NCBI RefSeq assembly: GCF_026625605.1 | Contig: NZ_CP113054.1 | Location: 3,038,001-3,102,000 of the forward strand | DNA: 64,000 bases | Source: Luteolibacter sp. SL250 | GTDB taxonomy: Bacteria; Verrucomicrobiota; Verrucomicrobiia; Verrucomicrobiales; Akkermansiaceae | Direction: 5' to 3' | Shown: positions 45,863 to 54,753 of the stretch, piece after piece | Position numbering within the stretch: position 1 is the first letter of the stretch | How the letters are laid out: each line of letters starts with the position of its first letter | The notes under the pieces: generated by a model | The model's input: only the letters and a program-made list of their open reading frames with translations | What the model was told of the DNA's origin: nothing | Databases searched by the model: none | Made by a program: the position numbers and the translations under genes

Positions 45863-48067
45863 ATGGTAGTGCTGACGCGTCTTCTCAAACGCCACACGGG
45901 TCCCCTGACCCGTGATCTGGTGCTCGAACCCGGGAACTTCGGGCTCGGCAAAGTCCCAGCGCGCCTGAAGCCGGCGTCCACCACGACCTCCATCTGCGGC
46001 TACTGCGCCACCGGCTGCCAGTTGAAGCTCCACCTGGATGAGAACGGCCGCGCGATCAACCTGAGCCCCCAGGCCCACTACCCGGTCAATCTCGGGATGG
46101 CCTGCCCGAAAGGCTGGCAGGCGCTTGATCCGCTGGATTCCCCGGATCGGGCCACCACCCCGCTGCTCCGTGACGCCTCCGGCAAACTCCAGGAAACCGA
46201 CTGGCCCACCGCCCTCGCCACATTCACAGAACGCTTCAAGGCCATCAAGGAACAGCACGGCCACGAGTCTGTGGCGTTCCTCTCCACAGGCCAGATCCCC
46301 TTCGAGGAGATGGCCTTCCTCGGCTGCCTGTTCAAATTCGGGATGGGCTTCCTCCATTGTGACGCGAACACCCGCCAGTGCATGGCCACAGCGGTCGCCG
46401 CCTACAAACAGTCGTTCGGATTCGATGCGCCACCCGCGACCTACGCGGATTTCGAGGAATCCGATGTCATCATCCTGGTGGGCGCGAACCTTTGCATCGC
46501 CCACCCGATCCTCTGGCAGCGCGTGATGCGCAACACACGGTCCCCCGAGATCATCGTGATCGATCCACGCGCCACGGAGACGGCACAGGCAGCGACCCGC
46601 CACGTTTCCCTGAAACCCAAGGGGGATCTCGCGCTGCTATACTCCCTGGCCCATTGCATCCTGCGGGACGGGCGGACCGATCCGACATCCATCGCCAATA
46701 CCGAAGGCATCAACGAGTTCAGACAGTTCGTCGCGGACTACCCACCGCACGCGGTTGTGGAGAAAACGGGCCTGACGGTGGAGCAGATCGAGTCTCTCGC
46801 GCGGACCGTTTCGGAACCCGGCAAACGGGTTTCGTGGTGGTGGACCATGGGGGTGAACCAATCCCATGAGGGCGTCCGCACCGCCCAGGCGATGATCAAT
46901 CTCTGCCTGATCACGGGGAACATCGGGAAGCCGGGCACTGGTGCCAACTCCATCACCGGACAGTGCAACGCGATGGGTTCGCGGCTGTTCTCGAACACCA
47001 CCTCACTGGTCGGTGGTCATGATTTCAGCGTTCCCGCCCACCGTGAAAAAGTTGCTTCCCAGTTGGGGATCCCCCTCGAGAACATTCCCAGCGAGTACTC
47101 CCTCGCTTACGACCAGATTCTCGCCGCCGCCGAGGAAGGGAAGATCAAAGGACTCTGGATCGTTGCCACCAATCCCTTTCACTCCTGGATTGATTCCGGT
47201 CGCCTGGCCCGGCTCCGGGAGAAGCTGGACTTTCTGGTCGTCCAGGACATGTACCACACCACGGAAAGCGCGAAAGAGGCGGACCTGCTCCTGCCCGCCG
47301 CTTCGTGGGGGGAAAAGGCCGGCTGCTTCATCAATTCCGAACGCCGGATTGGCACGATCAAGCCCTTCCGCCAGGCTCCCGGACAGGCGCTGTCAGATTT
47401 CCGGATCTTCCGTCTGATCGCCGAGACTTGGGGCTGTGGTGAGCTGTTTTCCCGTTGGACGGACCCGGAATCCGTATTCCACATCCTGAGGGATCTCACC
47501 AAAGACCGCCCCTGTGACATCACTGGAATCGAGGGATATTCCCACCTCGACGAACATGGGGGCATCCAGTGGCCATTCCCGGCAGACGGAAATCCTCGTC
47601 CCGTGCGTGAGCGGCGACTGTTCGAGGACGGTCTGTTTTACACCCCCAGCGGCAAGGCAAACCTCTTGTTCTCTGCTCCCGCAGCCCTCCCGGAGCCAAC
47701 CGACTTCCAGTTTCCCTTCACGCTCCTGACCGGTCGAGGGACCAGCAGCCAGTGGCACACCCAGTCCAGAACCGGAAAATCCGACATTCTGCGAAAGCTC
47801 TATCCAAGTGATGTCTACGTGGAGATGCATCCGGATGATGCCCGCAAGTTCCGCCTGAAAAACGACGATCCCGTGCAGGTGGAATCCCGGAGAGGCTTGA
47901 TTGAAGCGTTCGTTTATATCGCTCCCACCGTTCAATCCGGCCACGTTTTCATCCCGATGCACTATCCGGAGGTCAACCGGCTCACCCATTCCTCATTCGA
48001 TCCTCACTCCCGCCAGCCCAACTACAAGAATTGTGCGGTCAGGCTCAGGAAGGGGAAGCAGGCCTAG
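45863..48067 (+). CDS. nasA: Assimilatory nitrate reductase catalytic subunit (molybdopterin)
   Basis: A 734-residue bis-MGD molybdoenzyme of the NarB/NasA type. The N-terminal [4Fe-4S] ligands are Cys45, Cys48, Cys52 and Cys81 (CGYCATGC ... ACPKGW). Cys173 in [17 protein letters not shown] is the expected Mo ligand. Further signatures include [54 protein letters not shown] and the C-terminal dinucleotide-binding domain ([12 protein letters not shown]). No signal peptide and no flavin, [2Fe-2S] or NADH domain, so it is cytoplasmic and depends on a separate donor, perhaps the DmsBC-like or flavodoxin protein. It converges with the lipoate ligase-like gene with an 18-base gap. Confidence 0.92.
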   Translation: MVVLTRLLKRHTGPLTRDLVLEPGNFGLGKVPARLKPASTTTSICGYCATGCQLKLHLDENGRAINLSPQAHYPVNLGMACPKGWQALDPLDSPDRATTPLLRDASGKLQETDWPTALATFTERFKAIKEQHGHESVAFLSTGQIPFEEMAFLGCLFKFGMGFLHCDANTRQCMATAVAAYKQSFGFDAPPATYADFEESDVIILVGANLCIAHPILWQRVMRNTRSPEIIVIDPRATETAQAATRHVSLKPKGDLALLYSLAHCILRDGRTDPTSIANTEGINEFRQFVADYPPHAVVEKTGLTVEQIESLARTVSEPGKRVSWWWTMGVNQSHEGVRTAQAMINLCLITGNIGKPGTGANSITGQCNAMGSRLFSNTTSLVGGHDFSVPAHREKVASQLGIPLENIPSEYSLAYDQILAAAEEGKIKGLWIVATNPFHSWIDSGRLARLREKLDFLVVQDMYHTTESAKEADLLLPAASWGEKAGCFINSERRIGTIKPFRQAPGQALSDFRIFRLIAETWGCGELFSRWTDPESVFHILRDLTKDRPCDITGIEGYSHLDEHGGIQWPFPADGNPRPVRERRLFEDGLFYTPSGKANLLFSAPAALPEPTDFQFPFTLLTGRGTSSQWHTQSRTGKSDILRKLYPSDVYVEMHPDDARKFRLKNDDPVQVESRRGLIEAFVYIAPTVQSGHVFIPMHYPEVNRLTHSSFDPHSRQPNYKNCAVRLRKGKQA

Positions 48068-48085
48068 CTCAAAAGATCCAAGTCG

Positions 48086-48760
48086 TCAGCGTCGCCGGGT
48101 CCAGGCGTCATTTCCAAATCGATCCCCGACCTTCCAACGGATCACCTCCGTCGGAGGTTCGAGCTCAATCGACTCCCAAGAAGCCGATAACGCTCCCGAT
48201 AATCGATGAGAACGATCGATTGAATCACCTCCTTTACACCGTCCCAAGACAGATCCCTGATGCAGCAGTCCATCTTTGGTCCGCCTTTGTCCGGCTCCTG
48301 CGATCTTGTTTCCAACAGAGTCCACGACATCGGAAGTCACCGGCCTCTCGAAACATACACCTCCCAATTCCGGAGCATTTGAAACGGACGAAACCAATTT
48401 GAAACTATCGTTCAAAACCAAAGAAAGCACCTCATGAACCAATCGGTAGCTTTCTAAAGCACGAATTCGAAACAATTCTTCCGTTTTTGGAATTACCAAA
48501 GAATAGGTCCAATCATGCTGATGATCAACGATTCCGCCACCAGTCGGACGGCGAACCAATTGACGATCCGGCAAATTATCAATCGCTTGATTCAAGCAAC
48601 AAAAACATCCAAGACTCCCCCACACTCCATCCCATTCGTAGACCCGTAGCACCGGCCCTCCAATTGTTTCAAGCAGCCATTCATCCACCGCCATGTTTTC
48701 CGGACCTGATCGAGGAACCGGATCCAACCATAGTTTCAAACTTTTCAACAAAGGATCCAT
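48086..48760 (-). CDS. Lipoate-protein ligase A-like protein, low GC
   Basis: A 224-residue member of the LplA/LipM/biotin-ligase fold. The start MDPLLKSLKLWLDPVP at 48760 keeps it clear of tRNA-Leu; an in-frame ATG farther up lies inside the tRNA. Family motifs are MAVDEWLLE, RVYEWDGVWGSLGCF, VRRPTGGGIVDHQHDWTYSL and the lysine-bearing block GNKIAGAGQRRTKDGLLHQG. It would attach lipoate or octanoate to a lipoyl domain. The DNA is AT-richer than its neighbours: about 40 percent GC over 48361-48480 by hand count. It begins 22 bases after the 3' end of tRNA-Leu on the same strand, suggesting acquisition beside a tRNA. Confidence 0.75.
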   Translation of the reverse strand: MDPLLKSLKLWLDPVPRSGPENMAVDEWLLETIGGPVLRVYEWDGVWGSLGCFCCLNQAIDNLPDRQLVRRPTGGGIVDHQHDWTYSLVIPKTEELFRIRALESYRLVHEVLSLVLNDSFKLVSSVSNAPELGGVCFERPVTSDVVDSVGNKIAGAGQRRTKDGLLHQGSVLGRCKGGDSIDRSHRLSGALSASWESIELEPPTEVIRWKVGDRFGNDAWTRRR

Positions 48761-48782
48761 CCGCACGGTATTACCAGAAATG

Positions 48783-48865
48783 TGCCGTCGGGGGGACTCG
48801 AACCCCCACGATCTTGCGATCAACAGATTTTAAGTCTGCGGCGTCTACCATTCCGCCACGACGGC
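48783..48865 (-). tRNA. tRNA-Leu (anticodon UAA)
   Basis: Read leftward, the acceptor strand GCCGTCG (from 48865) pairs with CGACGGC at 48784-48790, with A as discriminator at 48783. The anticodon loop is ACTTAAAAT with UAA, the T-loop is GGTTCGAGTCC, and there is a long variable arm, as expected for tRNA-Leu. CCA is not encoded. Confidence 0.93.
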
Positions 48866-49053
48866 ATTGCATCTGACCAGAGGTGCCGGTCTCAGCGCGT
48901 CCCGTCTATCGGCCTGCCAGCGGAGTGGCAAGGTGATTTCCGGAGATCGCCCGATACCCCAGGCATCGCCCTTCGGTCCCATTCCAAACAATTTTCCCGA
49001 ACTTTGATAGAAGGCACCCGGATGCGGAGTATTGGTCCATGTCGCAAGACAAG

Positions 49054-49115
49054 GCGGCCCGCGTGAGATACTTCCTGGTTTTGGGTTTTTCCAGGATGGT
49101 GATCAGGCGGGCCGC
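49054..49115. repeat. Nested inverted repeat between tRNA-Leu and the C39-like gene
   Basis: Outer arms GCGGCCCGC (49054-49062) and GCGGGCCGC (49107-49115) enclose inner arms TCCTGG and CCAGGA. A T-rich tail (TTCTCTTTTT) follows on the plus strand. It could be a terminator or a small structured RNA; no promoter was identified. The minus-strand gene stops 17 bases to the right. Confidence 0.4.
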
Positions 49116-49132
49116 TTCTCTTTTTCCGGGAC

Positions 49133-49948
49133 TCACCGACAGACTATCGCGGCGGATACCGTCAGCAGGGACACCTCCCCTTTGGCTACCCTGCTTTTTC
49201 CGACCAACGCCTGCGGGAAATCCGCCTCCAGACTGGGGGACAGGATGGGATCGGCCCGACCATCTGCAGCGACCAACTCGCGCCCGGAAACCGCGACCCG
49301 TCCCTCGCACCGGCGTCCTCCCCAGGGATCGATGTAGGTGACCGGAAAGAAGGCCGCCCCTTTCTCCAGCTTCCGGGGAATGGAAATGACGGTCACAAAA
49401 TGGGCCTCGATCACCAGCCAGGTGCCCTTCCGCTTCACGAACCGGCGGATGCCCACTACCGGAGGGAAGCCCTTTGCCAGCGACTTCTCCAGCCTGCGAT
49501 GGACCCTCTCCAACAGGTCCGCATGGTCCTCGTTGGGCTTCGTCACCATGACTTCATATTCCAGATCCGGGAGGAATGGTCCTCCAACCATCTCATTGGC
49601 CATGTCGCAGAGGTCCGCGATGTTGACTCCCGCCTTCGACCACCGGGGACGTCCCCCAAGCGATTTCGAGGGGCGCATGCCGATCTCCAGAATGATCTTC
49701 CGCAGCCGTTGGCGGTCATTCTCCCCGTCCACAGCATCCGCGGCCTTCCGCCATCCCTCACCGCCGAAGCGGAAGGCGGAGAGCAAGGCCGCCGGTCCGC
49801 AGGCGTTCCCGGCGATGGCGAGCTGGTTGACCGGTGTTGCTCCGGGATGCGGAGCCTCACGCATCGGCTGGGCAGACAGACCCGCTGCGGAAAGCAGCAG
49901 CGCCAGGCTACCAGCCCTGAGACGGTGTGTGGGTTTCAACCCGGACAT
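49133..49948 (-). CDS. Secreted protein resembling a C39/papain-like peptidase
   Basis: A 271-residue exported protein (signal MSGLKPTHRLRAGSLALLLS ending SAQ). A candidate catalytic Cys lies in IAGNACGPAALLSAFRFGG, a His in VIEAHFVTVISIP, and an Asp in VTYIDPWGGRRCEG, in the order and spacing of C39-like or papain-like peptidases. The family match is by motif only. The start overlaps the end of the S8 protease gene by 41 bases, so the two are probably translated together. It could process peptides with the protease, or be an inactive relative. Confidence 0.6.
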   Translation of the reverse strand: MSGLKPTHRLRAGSLALLLSAAGLSAQPMREAPHPGATPVNQLAIAGNACGPAALLSAFRFGGEGWRKAADAVDGENDRQRLRKIILEIGMRPSKSLGGRPRWSKAGVNIADLCDMANEMVGGPFLPDLEYEVMVTKPNEDHADLLERVHRRLEKSLAKGFPPVVGIRRFVKRKGTWLVIEAHFVTVISIPRKLEKGAAFFPVTYIDPWGGRRCEGRVAVSGRELVAADGRADPILSPSLEADFPQALVGKSRVAKGEVSLLTVSAAIVCR

Positions 49949-51494
49949 TGTTACCCGGCCGGAGGTCCTGCTGGCCACCGGAAACTGTGACGGTGGTTTC
50001 AAAGTCGGCGCTTCCGCCCCGGATCCTGCCCATGGGCACGGAAAACGTCTGGATTCCGCCGACCTTGAGCGATGTCGAGTTGAAGTATCTGATCCCGCTC
50101 GGCCCCTTGACCGTGACCGCGGTGTTGACCAGCGGCTCGGTCCCCCGGTTCTGGATGGTCACCTGCATCTGGTCCGGTTTCGCGGGGTCCACCCAATAGG
50201 AGGCGAACGCCGCATCATGGATGCCAGGGGTTCCGGACGCCAGTATCCTTTCTGCGTTCGGTGTTCCATTTCCGGTGATCTGATCGTACCCCGGCTGCCC
50301 GGTTTCATCCAGGTTCTTCAGAATGATGTCCCATGCCTGGAGATTGGTGACGCCCATCTGCTGCATGACGCCCGCAATCATCCCCGCCACGATCGGTCCG
50401 CTGAAGGAGGTCCCGCTGACCGCCGCCGCACCGTCCTCCGTCCACGCCGCATTCAGGCCGTAGCCGGGTGCCACCAGGTCGATCCCCATGCCCGTGTTTG
50501 AAAAGGCCAGCACCTGCCCCGCTTTGTCCACAGCCCCCACCGCGATGACGCCGTCGTAGGCCGCCGGCATCAACACCTGGTTGCTCCCGGAGTTGCCGGT
50601 GGGTGCGACGATCAGCACACCCGCATCCCGCGCCATCGCCACCACGCTCCTCAGCAATGCGCTGTCCCCGGTGCTGCCGAGGGAAATGTTGATGATGACC
50701 GCTCCGGCATCCATCGCCGCCAGAATGCCCTCCGCGATCCTGAAACTGTCCGAGTATCCGTGTTCATCCGCCACCTGGAGCGAGATCACGGTGGATCCGG
50801 GAGCGACGCCCGGCAGTTGCAGGGTATTTCCCAGAATCATGGAAGCCACCGCCGTGCCATGGCCATTCGGGTCACCCGCCTGACCGATGGGAATGACCTG
50901 CCCGCCGAAGGCAGGGTGCGGGCTCACGCCGGTATCCAGCACCGCGATCCGAACTCCCTGCCCCCATGATGAATGATCCCCGGAAATGCCCAGCCATTCC
51001 AGGAGCGCACTGCCCATCGGCACAGCGCCCGGTTGTGCGGAAACGGATTCACTTTCCGGAAAGGTGGCGGAAAAAATCAGCCCGATCTCCTCACTTCCGT
51101 CCAGCAATGCGGCGAGGTCCTCATAGTTGAGGAAGCCAATCCTCAGCACGGACAAGCGGTCGAGGCGGCCCATCACGTTCACCTTGCCAGCCGCACGGGC
51201 GAGGAATGCCTCCATCGCCGCCCGGTTGGCAAAGACCAAGGTGCGTTGTCCAACAAGGGCCCCCGCCTCCTGCGCCTCCCGGTCAGCTTGGAATGCAGGC
51301 CTTGTTCGTTTCCGGAACTCCGGGTCCGGGTTGATCATCTCATGGGGTTGTCTGGGCCTGGAGGACTTCCCGCTTCCGGCAGCCTCGGCGTCCTTCTTTG
51401 GCGGGATTGCGGTACGCGCGATCAGATAGCCTCCCACCGCAGTCAGCAGGAAGCCGGTCACAAAGATCAGAGGACGCCAGCGCATCACCTGCAT
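49908..51494 (-). CDS. Subtilisin-like S8 serine protease
   Basis: A 528-residue membrane-tethered or exported protease. The N-terminus has a hydrophobic segment (PLIFVTGFLLTAVGGYLIA) that could be an uncleaved anchor. The S8 triad is complete: Asp187 in AVLDTGVSPHP, His212 in NGHGTAVASMI and Ser363 in SGTSFSGPIVAG, with the oxyanion Asn in APTGNSGSN. The C-terminal about 100 residues resemble a CARDB-like domain (VTIQNRGTEPLVNTAVTV). The start MQVMRWRPL was chosen; ATGs at 51521 and 51569 are possible. It is divergent from kup and coupled to the C39-like gene. Confidence 0.85.
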   Translation of the reverse strand: MQVMRWRPLIFVTGFLLTAVGGYLIARTAIPPKKDAEAAGSGKSSRPRQPHEMINPDPEFRKRTRPAFQADREAQEAGALVGQRTLVFANRAAMEAFLARAAGKVNVMGRLDRLSVLRIGFLNYEDLAALLDGSEEIGLIFSATFPESESVSAQPGAVPMGSALLEWLGISGDHSSWGQGVRIAVLDTGVSPHPAFGGQVIPIGQAGDPNGHGTAVASMILGNTLQLPGVAPGSTVISLQVADEHGYSDSFRIAEGILAAMDAGAVIINISLGSTGDSALLRSVVAMARDAGVLIVAPTGNSGSNQVLMPAAYDGVIAVGAVDKAGQVLAFSNTGMGIDLVAPGYGLNAAWTEDGAAAVSGTSFSGPIVAGMIAGVMQQMGVTNLQAWDIILKNLDETGQPGYDQITGNGTPNAERILASGTPGIHDAAFASYWVDPAKPDQMQVTIQNRGTEPLVNTAVTVKGPSGIRYFNSTSLKVGGIQTFSVPMGRIRGGSADFETTVTVSGGQQDLRPGNNVRVETHTPSQGW

Positions 51495-51647
51495 TGAACC
51501 CCGGATCCGGTGGAACGGCATCAAAAAGTTTCCGGAATGCTCGGACGGGAGGATGAAGAACTCAAACACCCGCTTGATCCGTTTTTTCTTTCCGGAAAGG
51601 AGGGGAAACGCTTTCTAATTCCGCCGCGGGTCATCCTCCCGCGAACG

Positions 51648-53549
51648 ATGAATGCTTCTCCCGGCGGCCGCGCCGCGAATCCACGGATCGCCGGTGCGGC
51701 TTTGGCCGCGCTTGGCATTGTCTTCGGCGATATTGGCACCAGCCCGCTCTACGCGTTCCGTGAGTGTTTCGCAGGTCCCCATGCCCATGCCGTTGCAATG
51801 ACGCCTCACAACCTGACCGGAGCAGCTTCGTTGGTGGTGTGGTCGCTGTTGCTGGTGGTTTCGGTGAAGTATCTCTTCATCATCCTGCGGCTGGATAACA
51901 AAGGGGAAGGCGGAATCCTCTCCCTGTCCGCGTTGATCCGGTCCGCTTCCCGACGTCTGGGCGGTGCGGATCCGAAGGCGGTGCTGCTGCTGGGATTGGC
52001 GGGTGCCGCCCTCATCTATGCGGACGGCATGCTCACGCCGGCGATTTCCGTCCTTTCCGCCGTGGAGGGCCTGACGGTGAGCGCGCCCACGCTCCAGCAC
52101 TGGGTGGTCCCCATCTCTGTCACGCTGCTGGCCGGAGTTTTCGCGATCCAGAAGAAAGGCACTGAGATCGTCGGCAAGCTGTTCGGCCCGGTGGTGTTGT
52201 TGTGGTTCACCGCGCTGGGCTTGCTCGGCATCCGGATGATCCTCGCCCACCCGCAGGTCCTTTCCGCGCTGAGCCCCCTGGAGGGCTTTTCCTTTCTGGT
52301 CCGGGAGTGGAAACACTCCCTGCCCCTGCTGGCCGCCGTATTCCTCGCGGTGACCGGGGGGGAGGCACTCTATGCGGATCTGGGCCATTTCGGCAAACGG
52401 CCGATCCGGGTCGCCTGGTTCAGTGTCGTGCTTCCCGGTCTGGTCCTCAACTACCTCGGCCAGGCTGCGTTGCTGGTGGAGGATCCCACCGCCATCCGCA
52501 GCCCGTTTTTCCTGATGGCTCCGGAGATGCTGCGCTTCCCGCTCACCTTGCTCGCCACCGCGGCGGCCATCATCGCCAGCCAGGCTCTGATTTCCGGAGC
52601 CTTCTCGCTGACCACCCAGGCGGTCCAGCTCGGAGTGCTGCCACGTTTCCGCATCCTACACACCTCGGACGAGGAAGTCGGTCAGGTCTATGTTCCCGCG
52701 ATCAATTGGTTCCTCGCCGCAGCCTGCATCATCCTGGTGGTGGAGTTCGGCTCCTCATCCGCCCTCGCCGGCGCGTACGGCATCGCCATCGCGCTGACGA
52801 TGACCATCACCTCCCTGCTTTTCTTCTCCGCCGCACGTGCGGTGTGGGGCTGGTCACTGGTGAAGGCGGGCCTGATCACTGTCGTCTTCCTCGCGGTGGA
52901 CGGAGCTTTCCTGCTGGCGAACGCCTCCAAGATCATCCACGGGGGCTGGCTGCCACTGATCATCGCCTCCAGCTTCATGGGGCTGATGCTCATCTGGATC
53001 CGTGGCCGCCGCCTGTTGTGGGCACGCATCCAGCGGGACTCCCTGCCAGTAGACATGCTGCTGCGGGATCTGGGCAAAGGGAAGATCCACCGGGTGTCCG
53101 GCACCGCCATCTACATGACCGGAGGCGGCAACATCGTACCCGGCGCGATGCTCCATAACCTGAAGCACAACCAGGTGCTGCACGAGCGGATCGTCCTCCT
53201 GCATGTCGTCACCCTGGACCAACCGTATGCTCCGCCGGAGGAATCCCTCACCCATGCGGAGCTGGGCCACGGTCTCCACCGTGTGGTGCTGCGCTTCGGG
53301 TTCGCCGATGAGCCTGACGTTCCAACCGCCCTCAAGAAATACCTGCCGGAATCGATCCGCTTCCAGCCCGGAAAGGCGACCTATTTCCTTGGACGGGAAA
53401 CCTACGGGGTCGGAAAGAAGGCGAATCTCCTCGACCGCATCCGGCTTTCGATCTTTGCGACGATGGCGCGGAACGCCTCTCCGGCCACCGCTTACTTCAA
53501 GCTACCTCCGGGCCGGGTGGTGGAACTGGGTGCCCAGCTCACCCTCTGA
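51648..53549 (+). CDS. kup: KUP-family potassium transporter
   Basis: A 633-residue potassium uptake protein. The family block ALGIVFGDIGTSPLYAFREC starts about residue 22; about 12 membrane segments follow, with DNKGEGGILSLSALI, YADGMLTPAISVLSAVEGL and GTEIVGKLFGPVVLLWF. The C-terminal about 150 residues are the soluble cytoplasmic domain (TAIYMTGGGNIVPGAMLHNL). The start at 51648 gives the standard N-terminus; an in-frame ATG at 51510 overlaps the divergent protease. It converges with the ECF sigma gene 9 bases on, with no terminator hairpin seen. Confidence 0.93.
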   Translation: MNASPGGRAANPRIAGAALAALGIVFGDIGTSPLYAFRECFAGPHAHAVAMTPHNLTGAASLVVWSLLLVVSVKYLFIILRLDNKGEGGILSLSALIRSASRRLGGADPKAVLLLGLAGAALIYADGMLTPAISVLSAVEGLTVSAPTLQHWVVPISVTLLAGVFAIQKKGTEIVGKLFGPVVLLWFTALGLLGIRMILAHPQVLSALSPLEGFSFLVREWKHSLPLLAAVFLAVTGGEALYADLGHFGKRPIRVAWFSVVLPGLVLNYLGQAALLVEDPTAIRSPFFLMAPEMLRFPLTLLATAAAIIASQALISGAFSLTTQAVQLGVLPRFRILHTSDEEVGQVYVPAINWFLAAACIILVVEFGSSSALAGAYGIAIALTMTITSLLFFSAARAVWGWSLVKAGLITVVFLAVDGAFLLANASKIIHGGWLPLIIASSFMGLMLIWIRGRRLLWARIQRDSLPVDMLLRDLGKGKIHRVSGTAIYMTGGGNIVPGAMLHNLKHNQVLHERIVLLHVVTLDQPYAPPEESLTHAELGHGLHRVVLRFGFADEPDVPTALKKYLPESIRFQPGKATYFLGRETYGVGKKANLLDRIRLSIFATMARNASPATAYFKLPPGRVVELGAQLTL

Positions 53550-53558
53550 CCGCAGGCA

Positions 53559-54272
53559 TCAACGGAACGCCCCCATCAGTGCGGACAACTCTTCTTCAAC
53601 CATCGCCGGATGGACCAGGGTTGAGGAGATCTCCTGCTTGAGAAGCTCCCGATAGCGTTTCCGCAGGCGGTGGACCCTCACGCGGACCGCTCCCGCCTCC
53701 ATATCCAGCAAGCGGGCGGCGTCTTCATAGGGCATTCCGGCCTCCTTGCCGGTCAGGTGGCCTTTCAACACGCCGAATTCCTCCGCTCTTCCGGAGTGGG
53801 AAAATTCATCCTCCAGCAGCGAGAGGACGCGCGCCAGCAAAGTCAGGGCCCACTCGCGGTCGAATTCCTCATCAGGCGTCCTGCCATCACCGCAGGCGAT
53901 GGCGAAGCGGGAGTCCGCACTCTCCCAGTCCAGCGAGAGATGGGCGATGCCGCCGCCACGCTTCAGAGCCCGTTCCCTGTCCCTGGCGTTCGAAAGGAAG
54001 TTCTTCACCGTCGCCAGCAGGAAGCCCCGGAACTTTCCTTGCTCCTGATCAAGTTGCCCGAACGCCCGACGGTCAAGCAACGCGGCGAAGAACGCCTGCG
54101 TGAGATCCTCCGCATCCTCCTTCGAACGACCGTGGCGGCGGATGAAGGAGTAGATGGGAAACCAGTAGGTTTCACAGAGAGCGGCAAGCGCCGTCTCCGC
54201 TTCCGCCGAGCCGTGAAGCCCCGCGTTCATCACGAGAGTCCACCGCGTGGTGGCGAAACGGCCGTCACTCAT
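53559..54272 (-). CDS. ECF RNA polymerase sigma factor
   Basis: A 237-residue sigma factor. Region 2 covers about residues 30-100 (YWFPIYSFIRRHGRSKEDAE, DLTQAFFAALLDRRAFGQLD, GKFRGFLLATVKNFLSNARD) and region 4 about residues 165-225 (MPYEDAARLLDMEAGAVRVR, VHRLRKRYRELL). The start MSDGRFATTRWTLVMNA is typical of the ECF group linked to protein kinases in Planctomycetes and Verrucomicrobia. Its start overlaps the stop of the PH-like gene by 8 bases, making it the third gene of a kinase / PH-like / sigma operon. The kinase may control its activity. Confidence 0.88.
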   Translation of the reverse strand: MSDGRFATTRWTLVMNAGLHGSAEAETALAALCETYWFPIYSFIRRHGRSKEDAEDLTQAFFAALLDRRAFGQLDQEQGKFRGFLLATVKNFLSNARDRERALKRGGGIAHLSLDWESADSRFAIACGDGRTPDEEFDREWALTLLARVLSLLEDEFSHSGRAEEFGVLKGHLTGKEAGMPYEDAARLLDMEAGAVRVRVHRLRKRYRELLKQEISSTLVHPAMVEEELSALMGAFR

Positions 54273-54753
54273 GGCGTGGTTGCCTTTCCTCCAAGGTGGC
54301 GATGAATTCCGAAGGCCGGTCCGGGGAGATGACGATGGTTTTACGACCGATTTTCAGCGCCACCATGTCCTGCGTGTTGGTGGCAAAGAGGCGGAACATC
54401 CCGCAGGTCCGGCTCCAGTACCAACCGGTGAAGGAGAAAATCCCGCCGTTTCCACAGAGCCTCAAGCAGCCTTTCATGATCTCCGGTTCGCGTTCCGCCG
54501 ACGTCAGTCCGGCGAGTGGAATGCCCGTTTCCCAGAACAGCCGCCGCACCATGACCTTGCCGGGCTCGATGCGGTAGCCGCACACCATGAACGGCAGTGC
54601 GGTGAACGGGAGAAGGAGCGGCAGCCAGAAGCGGAGGAGTCCATGGTGCCCCCGCTGCCATGAGTGGATGGCGACGCCCAGACAGATCAGGGTGGCCACG
54701 GTTGAAATGAGGATCAGCGGGCGGCCCCAGTTTGCTTTGAAGGAAGGGTTCAT
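54265..54753 (-). CDS. Small membrane protein with bacterial PH-like domain
   Basis: A 162-residue protein. Two N-terminal hydrophobic segments (LILISTVATLICLGVAIHSW; FWLPLLLPFTALPFMVCG) are followed by a soluble part (YRIEPGKVMVRRLFWETGIP ... KTIVISPDRPSEFIATLEE) that resembles bacterial PH-like domains. Assignment is by pattern only. It overlaps the kinase stop by 4 bases (ATGA) and the sigma factor start by 8 bases, so the three are tightly coupled. It may link membrane state to the kinase or sigma factor. Confidence 0.65.
   Translation of the reverse strand: MNPSFKANWGRPLILISTVATLICLGVAIHSWQRGHHGLLRFWLPLLLPFTALPFMVCGYRIEPGKVMVRRLFWETGIPLAGLTSAEREPEIMKGCLRLCGNGGIFSFTGWYWSRTCGMFRLFATNTQDMVALKIGRKTIVISPDRPSEFIATLEERQPRHE

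Noticed and set aside
48783-48823. Longer start of the lipoate ligase-like gene at 48823
   Set aside because: It would run inside tRNA-Leu; the ATG at 48760 gives the normal family N-terminus.
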